NCBI GenBank assembly: GCA_907163375.1
Contig: CAJQUW010003195.1
Span: forward strand, 62,001 to 126,000
Length of the DNA stretch: 64,000 bases
Direction: 5' to 3'
Source of the DNA: Prostheceraeus crozeri
Taxonomy: Eukaryota > Platyhelminthes > Polycladida > Euryleptidae
The notes under the pieces were generated by a model that saw only the letters and a program-made list of their open reading frames with translations, ran no database searches and was not told where the DNA came from. The translations under genes and the position numbers were made by a program. Position 1 is the stretch's first letter. Every line of letters begins with the position of its first letter. Shown in pieces: positions 47,778-57,596 of this stretch.

Positions 47778-48881
47778 ATCTAAAGCATAGAGTAGAGGTC
47801 GACTCAAAAAAGTATCCGTATACAAGTGAAAAATTTTATATAAATAGATTCAGTTTTTAATGGAGATTACGTTCCCGTGGTCTAAGAAGTTATCTGAGCA
47901 ATTTTTAAAATGTCAAAATTTTGCAAATTTAAATACTACCGTGATGACGCCCCTACATAAGTAGTATGAAACAAGTTGGATATCAAAAGGAATGAATATT
48001 TGCTAATAAGCATCCAAACTAAGCGGAAATAAAGGGAATTTGTAAGGGAATTTCATGAACCGCATTATAATGGAAGTCTTCATGAAAAAGTCGAGATTTG
48101 ATTTTGATTTCTTGGCTGAAATTTCGAGTTTTTAATTCAATTTTCAACGGCATGATTTTATGATTCACTAAATTCATGTTTCATTTCTTGAATCTGAATA
48201 GTGATGTGGACCCATTCACATCTTTCAAAGTTAATTGAAATCATTGTCTTTGATTATGTGATTTTCCTCTGCAAGTGGCAGGCTGCCTGTGATGTGATCA
48301 CGCTTAAGAAAATACTGTTGAGGTTGAACATGAAGGTAATAGCAACCTATCGAATTGCTTATTTAACAAACATTAAATCTCCAAGGCTGTCATGACACGG
48401 ATGATCTTTAAAATACAATAATTCCTTCTGTATTACAATCATGATCATTCAATTCCGTTGTAATTTATGCAAAACTGCAAAAATTTGCATTTCTCACATT
48501 TGGTGACAATAACACCTGTATCTCCTTCGAGTTCATTTAATAAATTCGAAAGTGTATGCACATTTGGGATTTAATAAATGCGGAGTTACCACTCTACCTA
48601 ATATATCTACTCTATGATCGAAACTTTCTACGACAAACGGAGGTTTTGCTTTTTTTGATAATGGAAATCAGCCTTAGTGGGTTTCCACCGCCTACTACTA
48701 ATAATAATCCATGGTTTTGTAGTTATGGCACATTTTGCGTGGATATGTCGTACATGCTACACGTGTAGTCAAATATAAGAAAAGTGACTATACTGATTAA
48801 TCTTGATATCTGTCGGGTATTTGCTGTTTGAGAATGTTTCGTCTCACATCGTTGAAGATCTCTCTCTCTCTCTGTTTCCAG
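47778..48881. other. Stretch without recognised genes, ending in a splice acceptor
   Basis: AT-rich and unique-looking. It ends with a long pyrimidine tract TCTCTCTCTCTCTGTTTCCAG (48861-48881), a strong 3' splice site, so it is probably an intron or upstream region of the HINT-like gene. Confidence 0.5.
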
Positions 48882-49463
48882 CATCTCCCGCCATCATTTC
48901 AAGAGGTCGGCCGACGAGGAAACAAGGCCCATGGAGCTCTTCGAGCCTTCTCCAGAGATCTCTTCTGGTGTGTCTTCGCTCTTGTTTTCATCATTGGATT
49001 CGTCATTATGTCCCGATCTTCTTCCTCTCCGAATGTTCTTGGACGACGTGCGGAAGTTGGATATCACGAATCAGACTCTCTACCAGAAAACAACTGCAGA
49101 GCACCTCCTCCGGGCTCACGACCAGTTTCGGAAATCTCTCAGATCATCCGCCGGAAAATGAAAGCACGAATAGTTTATGAGGATTCTCAAGTGATTGCGT
49201 ATATCCCTCAGGAGCGTCTTGCACCCGTCCACTTCGTGATAGCAACGAAGAAGCCTCTGAGGAGTTTGGAAGAAGCAGCAGCGTGTGACATTGAACTTCT
49301 TGGGCATTTGTTCATGTCCATCCGGCAGATTGCTCGAGAACAAGGCATTCGAAACGGATATCGTACAGTGCTAAATAATGGCCCAGATGCTCTACAAGCA
49401 ATTCGTCATCTTCATGTCCATGTGTTTGGAGGAACAAGGATGTCATGGCCTCCTGGTTTATGA
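48882..49463 (+). CDS. HINT-family histidine triad protein (last exon)
   Basis: HINT proteins are nucleotide hydrolases acting on purine nucleoside phosphoramidates. The frame reads SEISQIIRRKMKARIVYED at the start of the HIT fold, then APVHFVIATKKPLRSL. The family signature NNGPDALQAIRHLHVHVFGG follows with the histidine triad HLHVHVF, and it ends SWPPGL. The C-terminal WPPG ending is characteristic of HINT1/HINT2. The exon follows a strong acceptor at 48881. An in-frame ATG at 49008 would give 151 residues with an N-terminal extension. Upstream of it the frame also holds a hydrophobic segment (LFWCVFALVFIIGFVIM) that could be a membrane anchor or leader if an upstream exon supplies the start. 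Stop TGA is at 49461. The active-site histidines are present. Confidence 0.85.
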   Translation, partial: HLPPSFQEVGRRGNKAHGALRAFSRDLFWCVFALVFIIGFVIMSRSSSSPNVLGRRAEVGYHESDSLPENNCRAPPPGSRPVSEISQIIRRKMKARIVYEDSQVIAYIPQERLAPVHFVIATKKPLRSLEEAAACDIELLGHLFMSIRQIAREQGIRNGYRTVLNNGPDALQAIRHLHVHVFGGTRMSWPPGL

Positions 49464-49681
49464 TAAATTGAAGTAAACATCACTTTCAAATGAATTGTTT
49501 TCCTTTTATTCAAATTCATTGATAACTCTCAGATAAGGCAGTCAGGAAAACTTTCTAGTCAGGTAGATTAACTCAATAATTCATAGATATCAAGCTATGA
49601 TGTCTTTGAGCTTTATCAGGGATTCCAATGTCTTCTGACTCTGGACATTGATGAAACAACAGCTGTCGATCAAGTGAACCA

Positions 49682-49825
49682 TGTTATGTTTTGTTATGTT
49701 ATAATTGTTTTAATCTGCTGTTATAGAGATATGAACATTTTCGAATTTGTGTTTCATAACGTGTTCTTCATCAAGCTGAATAAAACCTACATAAACACGC
49801 TGTCGTCGCTTTCTCAGGTATCACA
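49682..49825 (+). repeat. Possible Gypsy 5' LTR (boundaries uncertain)
   Basis: The region before gag starts TGTTATGTTTTGTTATG and contains AATAAA (49779-49784). It reaches TCACA at 49825, compatible with a short TG...CA LTR of the Mag-like type. The 3' LTR is not in view because the element is interrupted, so the boundaries cannot be confirmed. Confidence 0.35.
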
Positions 49826-49844
49826 ATTTATTCAGCTTGATGAA
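49767..49844. repeat. Perfect 18-bp inverted repeat in the Gypsy leader
   Basis: TTCATCAAGCTGAATAAA (49767-49784) and TTTATTCAGCTTGATGAA (49827-49844) are exact complements with a 42-bp spacer. The left arm contains the AATAAA. It may be an RNA stem-loop in the leader or overlap the LTR/leader border. Confidence 0.8.
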
Positions 49845-49878
49845 TATCTGATTAAGTCATTCTTAGATTTATCCGACA

Positions 49879-50511
49879 ATGGATAGAATAACACGTCCCG
49901 AAAAGTTTGACATTCCTCCAAACACGCCCTCTAGCGGCAAGCATTGGAAACTCTGGAGTAGGAACTTCACCTACTTCCTCTCAACAATCGCGGCTCACAA
50001 ACCAGACGAACTGGAGGTGTTATTCCTGCACATAGGTACCAACGTGGTCGATATCATTCAGGACTGCACGAGCTACGCGGATGCTATAGGAAAGCTCAAC
50101 TCGGCTTACCTGAAGACGCCTAACGAAGTATATGCGCGTCATTTACTCTCTTCGAGGGTACAGAAATTAGAAGAAAATTTGGATGAGTTCATCCTTGCTC
50201 TCAACAATTCGGCTAGTGACTGTAATTTCCAGAACGTTACCGCCGAAGAAAATCGCCGTTTATTCATCAGAGACTCTTTTATCAGAGGACTTCGGTCTCC
50301 TGCTATTCGTACTAGACTTCTTGAAAATAAGAAGCTATCATTGGACGACGCTATTCTACAAGCTAAATCCCTCGAGCAAGCGCAAAGCAACGCTGAATCT
50401 TATGCAAGTAATTTCAACACCGTCGCGTCAATCCTCAACTCCGACACGCAAACCAGGCAACTAAGCAGAAGCCAACAGTCACCAGACACAATCACTGGTA
50501 GGCCTTCATGA
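49879..50511 (+). CDS. Gypsy gag (N-terminal part)
   Basis: A 210-residue frame beginning MDRITRPEKFDIPPNTPSSG, with the retrotransposon capsid features WKLWSRNFTYFL, AYLKTPNEVYARHLLSSR and LDEFILALNN, then FIRGLRSPAIRTRLLE. This matches the gag/UBN2-like capsid pattern of Gypsy elements. The frame ends at TGA 50509-50511. The +1 frame continues openly through the zinc knuckles, so a frameshift near 50500 (or a lost base) divides gag. The product would package element RNA in the cytoplasm. Confidence 0.8.
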   Translation: MDRITRPEKFDIPPNTPSSGKHWKLWSRNFTYFLSTIAAHKPDELEVLFLHIGTNVVDIIQDCTSYADAIGKLNSAYLKTPNEVYARHLLSSRVQKLEENLDEFILALNNSASDCNFQNVTAEENRRLFIRDSFIRGLRSPAIRTRLLENKKLSLDDAILQAKSLEQAQSNAESYASNFNTVASILNSDTQTRQLSRSQQSPDTITGRPS

Positions 50512-51334
50512 AAGCGCACCCAGCATCGCCAACCCGAATGAAACTCTAGCCACTACACGTCTAAATCAAAGGACAAAAGACTCCTGTTACTTTTGCGGCA
50601 TGAGACGGCATCCACGACAAGAATGCCCGGCCCGCGACTCTACCTGCAACAAGTGTGACAAGAAGGGCCACTGGCAAAAGGTATGCCGCTCAAAACAGAA
50701 ATCGCCACAAATATCAGCAGCCATTCAGTCGTCGCTAACGACTACTCTTGCCGCCTCATTCGTATCAGCGGCATGCCGCTCCCCTGTCACGGTTAACGCA
50801 AGTATCGACGGCCAATCTATCAAAGCATTAATCGACTCAGGAAGCATCGACAGTAATTACATTTGTGAAAACCTCGTTGATAGACTTAATCTTGCTGTTA
50901 ATCCGCGGTCAAGTTGTGTGTCCATGGCATCCACAAATCTCACAACTAATGTGAAAGGATTCTGCTCTGCGAATGTGAAGTTACTCGGAAGAGAATACAA
51001 AAACGTCGAACTTTCCATTCTGCCTGAACTGTGCAACGACATCATCCTCGGTCTTCCCTTCTTTCAGCGACACGAAGCTGTCACTTTCGCTCTTGGGGGC
51101 ACGGAGCCCAGCCTTAAGATCGGTGACGAACCTAATCTCGAATTCTGCGCACTCACTCGAATGAAAGTTGAGACTCCAAAGCTCTTCAGCAACCTAACTC
51201 CAGATTGCCACCCTATAATCACGAAACCCCGTCGCTTCAGCGCTAGTGACGAACAGTTCATAGAGAAAGAAATTCAACGCCTTCTGAAAGATAATGTTAT
51301 CGAACCCAGTCGTTCGCCAGGCGCGCCCAGGTAG
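50512..51334 (+). CDS. Gypsy zinc knuckles, aspartic protease and RT N-terminus
   Basis: In this frame (open from before 50510) are CYFCGMRRHPRQECPA and CNKCDKKGHWQKVC, two nucleocapsid zinc knuckles. The protease follows, with catalytic ALIDSGSIDSNYI and the second hydrophobic strand DIILGLPFF. The linker to RT is ITKPRRFSASDEQFIEKEIQ with RLLKDNVIEPSRSPGAP. Retropepsins act as dimers with one D(S/T)G each. The stop TAG at 51332-51334 is caused by a frameshift inside the RT motif that normally reads SPWAS. Confidence 0.85.
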
Positions 51335-52807
51335 TCGTAACTCACAATCAAAACAAGAAGAAACGAATGGTCATCGACTTCTCGCAAACTATTAACAGAT
51401 TTACACATGTGGACGCCTTCCCTCTTCCCAACATTCATGATCTCGTGAACAAAATCGGAAAGAATAAGTTCTTCAGTGTAATCGATCTCTCGAGTGCTTA
51501 CTATCAAGTGGAAATAGAACCATGTGAAAGGCCGTTCACCGCTTTCCAGGCTGGAGGACAGCTCTACCAATTCACAAGAATCCCCATGGGAGTCACGAAT
51601 GGAGCCGCCGCCTTTCAACGGGTGATGAATGATATTATCAAACGCTGGGACCTAAAGGAGACCTATGCTTACCTTGACGACGTGACGGTCTGCGGAGCCA
51701 ATAAGGAGGAGCACGACTTGAACCTGGAACGCTTCTGGAAAGCCTCGAACGCAGTGGGGCTAACCATAAATCGCGAGAAATGCAGGTACGGCTTACAAGA
51801 AGTTAGTATTCTTGGATACTCAGTCTCTGAAGGCACCCTCCGACCAGACCCCGAAAGGCTACGCCCACTACAGGAACTCCCAATACCGCACGAAAAGAAG
51901 TCCCTACAACGACTTATTGGCCTACTCGCTTACTACGCGAAGTGGATCCCGGGTTACTCGAAGAAAATTCGACCTTTGATAGAATCAAAGAATTTCCCAT
52001 TATCCCAAGAGTGTCGCGACGCAATCAACGACATGAAGGAACTGCTATCTCAAATCACCGTTGAAGTTATCAGAGAAGACATCCCGTTCACAATCGAAAC
52101 AGACGCCTCAGACGAAACTATCGCAGCCACATTAACTCAGGAAGGTAGACCAGTAGCGTTCTTCTCTCGGTCCTTAAACGATGCAGAAAGGAGACATCAC
52201 ATAGTGGAGAAGGAAGCATACGCAATAGTCGAGTCAATAAGGAAATGGAGGCACTTTCTGACTAATCATTTCGTCTTATACACTGATCAAAGAAGTGTGG
52301 CCTTCATGTTCAACAATCGCGCCGCTGCGAAAATCAAGAACGAAAAGATACAGAGATGGAGAATAGAGTTATCACCGCTATCTTACACAATCAAATACAG
52401 ACCTGGAAAAGAGAACATCCCAGCCGACGCCCTCACCCGCGCTCACTGCGCCTCAGTAGGCCTATCGACTTCCAGAAAACTCGAGCAGCTCCACCACGAC
52501 CTTGCACACCCAGGCGTAGTCCGAATGCTGCACTTCGTCAGAAGTAAGAACCTCCCGTATTCTGTGGACGATGTGCGTCGCGTAACCTCGGACTGTGAGA
52601 TCTGCGCTCGCTGCAAGCCTCAATTTTACAAACCCCCGAACACGAAGCTGGTAAAAGCAACCTCGGCTTTTGAGAGACTGAACATCGACTTTAAAGGGCC
52701 GATTCCGGTCAGTCAAAATGGCAATCAGTACATTTTAACAATTATAGACGAATTTTCTCGCTTTCCTTTTGCATACCCGTGTCGAGATGTCAGTGCCGCA
52801 TCAGTGA
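51335..52807 (+). pseudogene. Gypsy reverse transcriptase, RNase H and integrase (cut off)
   Basis: RT motifs in order are MVIDFSQTINRFT, DAFPLPNIHDLV, FFSVIDLSSAYYQVEIE (catalytic Asp), FTRIPMGVTNGAAAFQR and the YLDD box in TYAYLDDVTV, then LTINREKCRYG. RNase H follows with FTIETDASDETIAATLTQ, EKEAYAIVESIRKWRHFL and YTDQRS. The integrase has the HHCC zinc region (HHDLAHPGVVRMLHF and CEICARC) and the core start FERLNIDFKGPIP with IIDEFSRFPFAY. The frame breaks at 52808 at a TTAA, with the remaining integrase displaced by piggyBac. The RT Asp residues are intact. Confidence 0.9.
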
Positions 52808-54307
52808 TTAACCCTTTAGGGTTTAGTGGTACATTTTTATACCACCAACAATGTATTCTTTTGTGATCGTGTTTCGGCTCTTGTTTTCCGTTGTCATTTA
52901 CCATATCTAACAACTTGGTAGAAAATGCATTGAAAAAAAGCTGTGACGAGTTTGTTTTACAAAATCAATTATTTTCTAGTGGATACAGACGACGAAATTG
53001 GACATTTTTTTCATTATCGACTTTTTGGGAATTGCATCCGGTAAGTGTTCATGTCATCTGTCTCTTTCATGTTCTAGTAACTTTTCTACCACAGATTTTG
53101 GTAAGATGATAACCTGAAAAAGCATAATTGGTCAAGACATGAGCTGATAATTTGTTTGTTTGTTCAAAATTGAAATAGAACACGTAGGTGGTACAAATAT
53201 ATACCACTAAGCCTTAGAGGAAAATTATGCAAAATAATGAAATATTCACGAATGCTAGTACATGTTCTGAAAAATGTATTGCTAGGTACTTGACATACAT
53301 CCAAAAAGCCTAGATACACTTTTGCGTCTATGACGCTCCACCAATGTAGTTTTTGGCAAAATTTTCTCTTCAGGGACTCGACCACACACTATTAGCATCG
53401 TTATTCCGAAGTTGTTCCACTAGGCTATGTCCGTTTCTGTGGTGCTTATGCCTCAATTATTATTTATAGCGTAGATGTTTACTTTCTGTGACATTAAGTA
53501 ATACATTGAATCTTCTAAATAATGTACGGAATCAGAAAATGATTAAGTAGCTGCTGTTTCAAATTTGACTTCTTATTTCAGGTGATGGCGGAAAAAATTT
53601 TCATCAACAAACGATCTGCTGGTCGACAGGCAATACAATTGCTTTTCGCCGATGATTCCGATGAAGAGCCTGCCCATGTTGATGAAGAGGATATGTCTTT
53701 CCTTGAAGCGGACTATGACGCCGGATTGGAAGAAACCGTCATATCGACTTCACAAGCACCTGAATCTGATGAACGACCTACTACTTCAACTATGACAGGA
53801 CCCAGAGAAACCCTCTTCTGTAACTCATGGAAGACCAAAGCTAGTCTTCAACCCAATCCATCGTTCTCAAAAACAATTGAATATGACATTATTCGGTCTG
53901 ACATCCTTGAACTGAACTGCCCATATGAAGTATTTCTCAGTTTCTGGGTTGAATCAACTTATTGGTGACATACTAATTCCCCAGTCACACGAATACGCGA
54001 AACAAAATGGGAACGTTTTTTCTGTTGAAGAAGAAGAAATGAAGGCCTTCGTGGGTATTTGTGTTCTAATGGGCCTGCATGTTCTTCCTGAAATGAGGGA
54101 TTATTGGTCCACTGACAGAGCAGTTGATGTTCCATTTGTGAATAATATAATGACCCTGGCAAGATTCGAAGCAATTAGAAAGAATCTGCACTTCTCTAAC
54201 AATTGGGACGCCACCCCTAATGACCGTGCCTACAACTTTCAGGCGGTTTTAGATCATTCCAACATGCACTTTCAGGATGCCATCAGCCCTTCAAAATCTC
54301 ATTCAAT
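52808..54307 (+). mobile_element. piggyBac element inserted in Gypsy, itself truncated
   Basis: The left end is TTAA followed by CCCTTTAGGG (52808-52821), the standard piggyBac target and terminal inverted repeat. It is placed exactly where the Gypsy integrase frame is lost. A palindrome GTGGTACATTTTTATACCAC (52826-52845) and a related one at 53188-53207 form subterminal repeats. The transposase frame follows and ends abruptly at about 54307, where Polinton-type sequence begins. The other half, and the second TTAA, should lie outside the window. Confidence 0.8.
53585..54307 (+). pseudogene. piggyBac transposase N-terminal half (frameshifted, truncated)
   Basis: Starts with ATG 53585 just after a TTATTTCAG that could be a splice acceptor. 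There is an acidic N-terminus, then a frameshift at about 53935-53945 (first frame ends 53968). The second frame carries EEEEMKAFVGICVLMGLHVL with EMRDYWSTDR and NNIMTLARFEAIRKNLHFSN, a textbook piggyBac (DDE_Tnp_1_7) N-terminal region. The sequence ends at SKSHSI, just before the block with the first catalytic Asp. The catalytic core is therefore missing here. Confidence 0.85.
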
Positions 54308-54868
54308 AGTAATGGGCAAAAGACCGTTCCAGGACACCATAAAATTCAAAAAAATAGTATCTTTAAAAACGATATAAATTCATGAATTTAGACCCTTTTT
54401 CAGGTTTTTAAGACCTAAATACATGAATTTAGTCCATTCAAAAAGTACCATTTTTTCAAAAAAATAGTATCTTTAAAAACGATATAAATTCATGAATTTG
54501 AACCCTTTTTCAGGTTATGAAGACCTAAATTAACAAATTTGGGCGTTTTTAAAAATACCCAATTTTTCAAATTTTTCAAAATCTCAAAATTTGAGAATTA
54601 CAATTTTCACCCTTAAAATCATGACCGTTCCAGGACACCAAAAATCATAAAAGTTGAGAATTTCAAATTTGTGATTATGATCATTTTCTTGCTCAAATCA
54701 TGACCGTTCCAGGACACCGAAAAAATCAGAAAAGTTAAGAATCTCAAATTTGAGAATTACAATTTTCACCCTTAAAATCATGACCGTTTCAGGACACCAA
54801 AAATCATAAAAGTTGAGAATTTCAAATTCATGAATTTTATCCATCTTTTAGGTTTTTAAAATATAACA
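54308..54868. repeat. Polinton terminal region with internal repeats
   Basis: No gene is present. An 80-bp block beginning AAAAAAATAGTATC repeats at about 54348 and 54458. The word GACCGTTCCAGGACACC occurs at about 54322, 54624 and 54703, and with one change near 54782, followed by AAAATCATAAAAGTTGAGAA-type sequence. It is likely the left terminal inverted repeat, with tandem subrepeats. Confidence 0.6.
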
Positions 54869-54869
54869 T

Positions 54870-55589
54870 GTGACTAATAATATTTCTTTAAAAATGGAAG
54901 AAACAAAAATGGAAGAAACCGCAAGAATATATCCTTCGTTATCATATGAACGTAGTTCTACTTTAATGGACATTGAAAAAATGAATAAAGAAAAACACAA
55001 AGATAGAGTTAGGTATATGAAAGATAAGGAATCTCAATTATTATTAAGATTAGAGCATTATAAAAAATTAAGAAAGAGATGGACTAAAGTTAAGAATGTA
55101 ACACAAGGAATTGGCATATTCTTAACAATAAGTTTAGGCGCTCTCACTATTGTTATATCTTCAGGTGTTTTAGTAATTCCAGTAGTTGCTACAGCTTTAA
55201 CAGGTACGGGTGTTTTTGCATCTTCACTTGTTACAATGTTAGATAAATCTTTAATAACTAAGAAACGAAAATCATTAAAAACTAAGCATTTACATATTAA
55301 AGAAGTCTATGATAAACTACATTACTACTTTCAAAGAGTATGTGATGATAATGTTATTACGTTAGATGAGATTGAAAAATTTGATCAAATAGCTAATGAA
55401 GTAAATCAAACCTTTCAATTACAGTCCGAAAAAGTTGATGATAAGAATAGACAGGATGGCAAAATTTCTAGTGATGGTAAAACTTTTACTGGTGGTAAAA
55501 TTTCTAATGAAGAAAATGACAAAATTTTTTTTGAAGAGCTAAAAACTTTAAGCGAAAATTTAAGCAAAACTTTATTAAACAAAACTTAA
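54870..55589 (+). CDS. Polinton membrane/coiled-coil protein (unknown role)
   Basis: 239 residues. The first part (20-75) is a charged coiled coil. Residues 79-99 and 100-122 form two adjacent hydrophobic helices (GIGIFLTISLGALTIVISSG and VLVIPVVATALTGTGVFASS) separated by almost no loop, a hairpin-like membrane insertion. Residues 125-190 are again helical. The C-terminus holds short DGK(I/T)-type repeats (QDGKISSDGKTFTGGKIS). Small helical-hairpin proteins of this type are common in Polintons, and a role in virion membrane or structure is inferred. It is the only plus-strand gene of the element here and points toward the ATPase gene. The first in-frame start used is an alternative codon; ATG at 54894 is also possible. 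Confidence 0.6.
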   Translation: MTNNISLKMEETKMEETARIYPSLSYERSSTLMDIEKMNKEKHKDRVRYMKDKESQLLLRLEHYKKLRKRWTKVKNVTQGIGIFLTISLGALTIVISSGVLVIPVVATALTGTGVFASSLVTMLDKSLITKKRKSLKTKHLHIKEVYDKLHYYFQRVCDDNVITLDEIEKFDQIANEVNQTFQLQSEKVDDKNRQDGKISSDGKTFTGGKISNEENDKIFFEELKTLSENLSKTLLNKT

Positions 55590-55820
55590 AACGAGAAAAC
55601 TTTAAACGAAAAGATGACAAACAACAAAGCAATAAAAAAATAATTTGTTCAGTAAAATGTTTTTGTTGTATTCCAATGTTACCACAAAATTCAAATATCA
55701 TATTTTAAAAAAATGGATAAAATTAAAGCTGATAATAATAGTATATTCGTATATTTTTATCACTCGGTAAACAAATCTTCGATCGACTTTCAGTCGGGGC
55801 AAAGCCCCTCGAGCCGAAGG
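55590..55820. other. Intergenic region between convergent Polinton genes
   Basis: AT-rich with a GC-rich triple hairpin at its right end (55784-55826), described separately. No gene is seen. Confidence 0.6.
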
Positions 55821-55826
55821 CTAGTC
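55784..55826. terminator. Triple GC-rich hairpin at a Polinton gene end
   Basis: Three adjacent stem-loops: CGACT-TTC-AGTCG, GGGGC-AAA-GCCCC and AGCC-GAA-GGCT, all with 3-base loops. They sit at and just after the stop codon of the minus-strand ATPase and downstream of the plus-strand gene. By position they may define transcript 3' ends; this is inference. Confidence 0.5.
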
Positions 55827-56587
55827 AGAGAACAATTGTTCGATAACTCTTTCATGAATTTCTTTATCAATATTAATTGTAATGAAGCCGTAATCTTTTG
55901 ACCAAGCATTATTACACGATTGTTTAAATTCATCTTTATCTCTTATACATAAATCTCTTAACAAATCACTTAAGTTTCTTGCATTTATTTCAAATAGTAT
56001 AAATATATTTGCATTCTTTCTAATAACACTTCCGTCTAATGAATACATACTTTGTGTTAAATAAAATACACTACAGTTATTATGTCTACCTCTTGTGAAA
56101 TAATTTCTCTGAACTGACTGATTTCTATCATTAACACAATCATCAAAAATTACACAATGTTTCATTGTTTTATCTAGTTTACTAGGATCTTGCATATTAC
56201 CACTGTCATCTATTAATTGTATTTTTATATGCTTATTTTTATTGGATTCAACTAATTGTTTATTTTTTGCTGCTTCTTCACACCACAAATTTATTTCTTC
56301 TTCATATTCAGATTTTTCGTATTCTTCGAATAGAGAAGCAATTGCTGTTTTTGTAAGATTATTTTCAAATCCATATTTTAAAAATTGATAGACGGGTTGT
56401 TCTGCTGTTGTTGTATAAATTATAAGATTGTTATAATCCAAAAAATTTGGAGTCGTGAGAATTTAAAATAATAAATATGTTTTTCCACAACCCGATCTTC
56501 CACAAATAACTGACAAAACTTTATTAGATAAATTTGGATGATGATTAAATTTAAGTTTTTTTTATTTAATGGGGGTAGTTCACTCAT
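55821..56587 (-). pseudogene. Polinton A32-type DNA-packaging ATPase 1 (one stop, one frameshift)
   Basis: A start ATG lies at 56587. The Walker A motif GRSGCGKT is at about 56480-56505, followed by an in-frame TAA at 56463-56465. The frame then continues open to 55821 with LDYNNLIIYT, the Walker B region HCVIFDDCVND, and NYFTRGRHNNCSVFYLTQS, the conserved FTRGRH sensor segment of FtsK/HerA-type packaging ATPases. The ATG is one base out of frame with Walker A through a T/A run near 56556-56565. These enzymes pump viral DNA into capsids. All motifs survive, but the two lesions should stop translation unless they are sequence errors. Confidence 0.8.
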
Positions 56588-56654
56588 TTTTAATAAAAAA
56601 AATTATTTTTATTTTTTTGTTTCTAAAGAAGAAGAAGAAAATTAAACTTCTCTA

Positions 56655-56690
56655 GCCTCGCGTGGGAGTTTATACCTCCCGAACCAAAAG
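56655..56690. terminator. Hairpin overlapping a Polinton stop codon
   Basis: GGGAG-TTTATA-CCTCCC around 56665-56681 overlaps the stop codon of the minor-capsid-like gene. It is the second of three GC-rich stems at gene ends in this element. Confidence 0.35.
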
Positions 56691-57473
56691 ATCTATCATA
56701 ATCTCTTCACCTCCAAAATTTATTTCTTGTCCTTTCTCTTCAGTGATTCTAATGTTAATACTGTTAATAGTTTTTCTTGTAATAGGAAAATATATTAATG
56801 TTTGGGGAAATACATTTAATCTATAACCAATGGGTACAGTAAAAGCTGGAAAACTGAATATTAAATTTGACAATTTACCATTTATATATCCTCCTTCAAT
56901 AATGTCACAATGTACAACAATTGAATTTATTTCAGTTATTTTTGGAATCTTCTCACCTAAATGATAACCTTGACTATAGGTTTGTTTATTAAATCCTAAT
57001 AGCTTTGACAATGATCTATCATGATTAAAATCAACTTGATGATTTTCGTCTAAAGTAAGAGAAAATTTATTAACTGCCGGTTCAACTGCAAAATGTAATT
57101 GTTTCTTATCTTTAAATGGTATACCTAAATGTCTCTTAATTTCATTTGATATTGATTCAACTTCGTAAGAACCAGGAAGAAAAGTTAATATTTTCCATGT
57201 TTTACCTTTATCAGTAGAATATCTAAATTGATCATTCACATCTTTGATAACGTTTTGAATAGTGTTAAATGTAGAGAAACTAGTCAATGCAATTTGATAA
57301 TTTTTATTTTGTTCCAAATGTAGAATGGTTTCTAAATTACAAGTGTGTGATGAAGTAGTTGTTATAATTTTTAACGTCGTACTAAATTTTGATGAACCCA
57401 AAATCTCTGTCAAATTTTCTAAATGATTATTAATTTTGTCTAAATCTGCTGATGATAATTCTCTTGAACACAT
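56670..57473 (-). CDS. Probable Polinton minor capsid (penton-type) protein
   Basis: 267 intact residues, start ATG 57473. The N-terminus is helical. From about residue 70 the sequence is beta-rich: YQIALTSFSTFNTIQNV, then FRYSTDKGKTWKILTFLPGS with YEVESISNEI, GYINGKLSNLIFSFPAF, FPQTLIYFPITRKTINSINI and a final GEEIMIDLLVREV. This pattern is that of the common jelly-roll-like virion protein in invertebrate Polintons. I assign the minor capsid role from size and pattern, with no alignment; a related structural protein is possible. Unlike its neighbours it is unbroken. A hairpin overlaps its stop. Confidence 0.5.
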   Translation of the reverse strand: MCSRELSSADLDKINNHLENLTEILGSSKFSTTLKIITTTSSHTCNLETILHLEQNKNYQIALTSFSTFNTIQNVIKDVNDQFRYSTDKGKTWKILTFLPGSYEVESISNEIKRHLGIPFKDKKQLHFAVEPAVNKFSLTLDENHQVDFNHDRSLSKLLGFNKQTYSQGYHLGEKIPKITEINSIVVHCDIIEGGYINGKLSNLIFSFPAFTVPIGYRLNVFPQTLIYFPITRKTINSINIRITEEKGQEINFGGEEIMIDLLVREV

Positions 57474-57568
57474 TTTTTTAGTTAAAATTTTGAATAAATA
57501 TTATAGATAAAAATCGTAGATAAAAATCATAAATAAAAATCATAGATAAAAATTAGAAACAACATATT

Positions 57569-57591
57569 TCAGCTACGGGCGAAGCCCTTAA
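57569..57591. terminator. GGGC-GAA-GCCC hairpin after a Polinton gene
   Basis: A short GC-rich stem (about 57577-57588) in otherwise AT-rich sequence, only a few bases beyond the stop of the minus-strand gene 57597-58340. Confidence 0.4.
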
Positions 57592-57596
57592 AGACA

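Larger units (their letters stand above)
49682..52807 (+). mobile_element. Gypsy-type LTR retrotransposon (Mag-like), 5' part
   Basis: The order is leader, gag, two CCHC knuckles, aspartic protease, RT, RNase H, integrase, all on the plus strand. Frame changes occur at about 50500 and 51330. The coding region stops abruptly inside the integrase core at 52807, where a piggyBac element is inserted. The two differently spaced knuckles (CxxCGMRRHPRQECPA and CxxCDKKGHWQKVC) resemble Mag-clade gag. The rest of the integrase and the 3' LTR should lie beyond the right edge. Confidence 0.85.
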
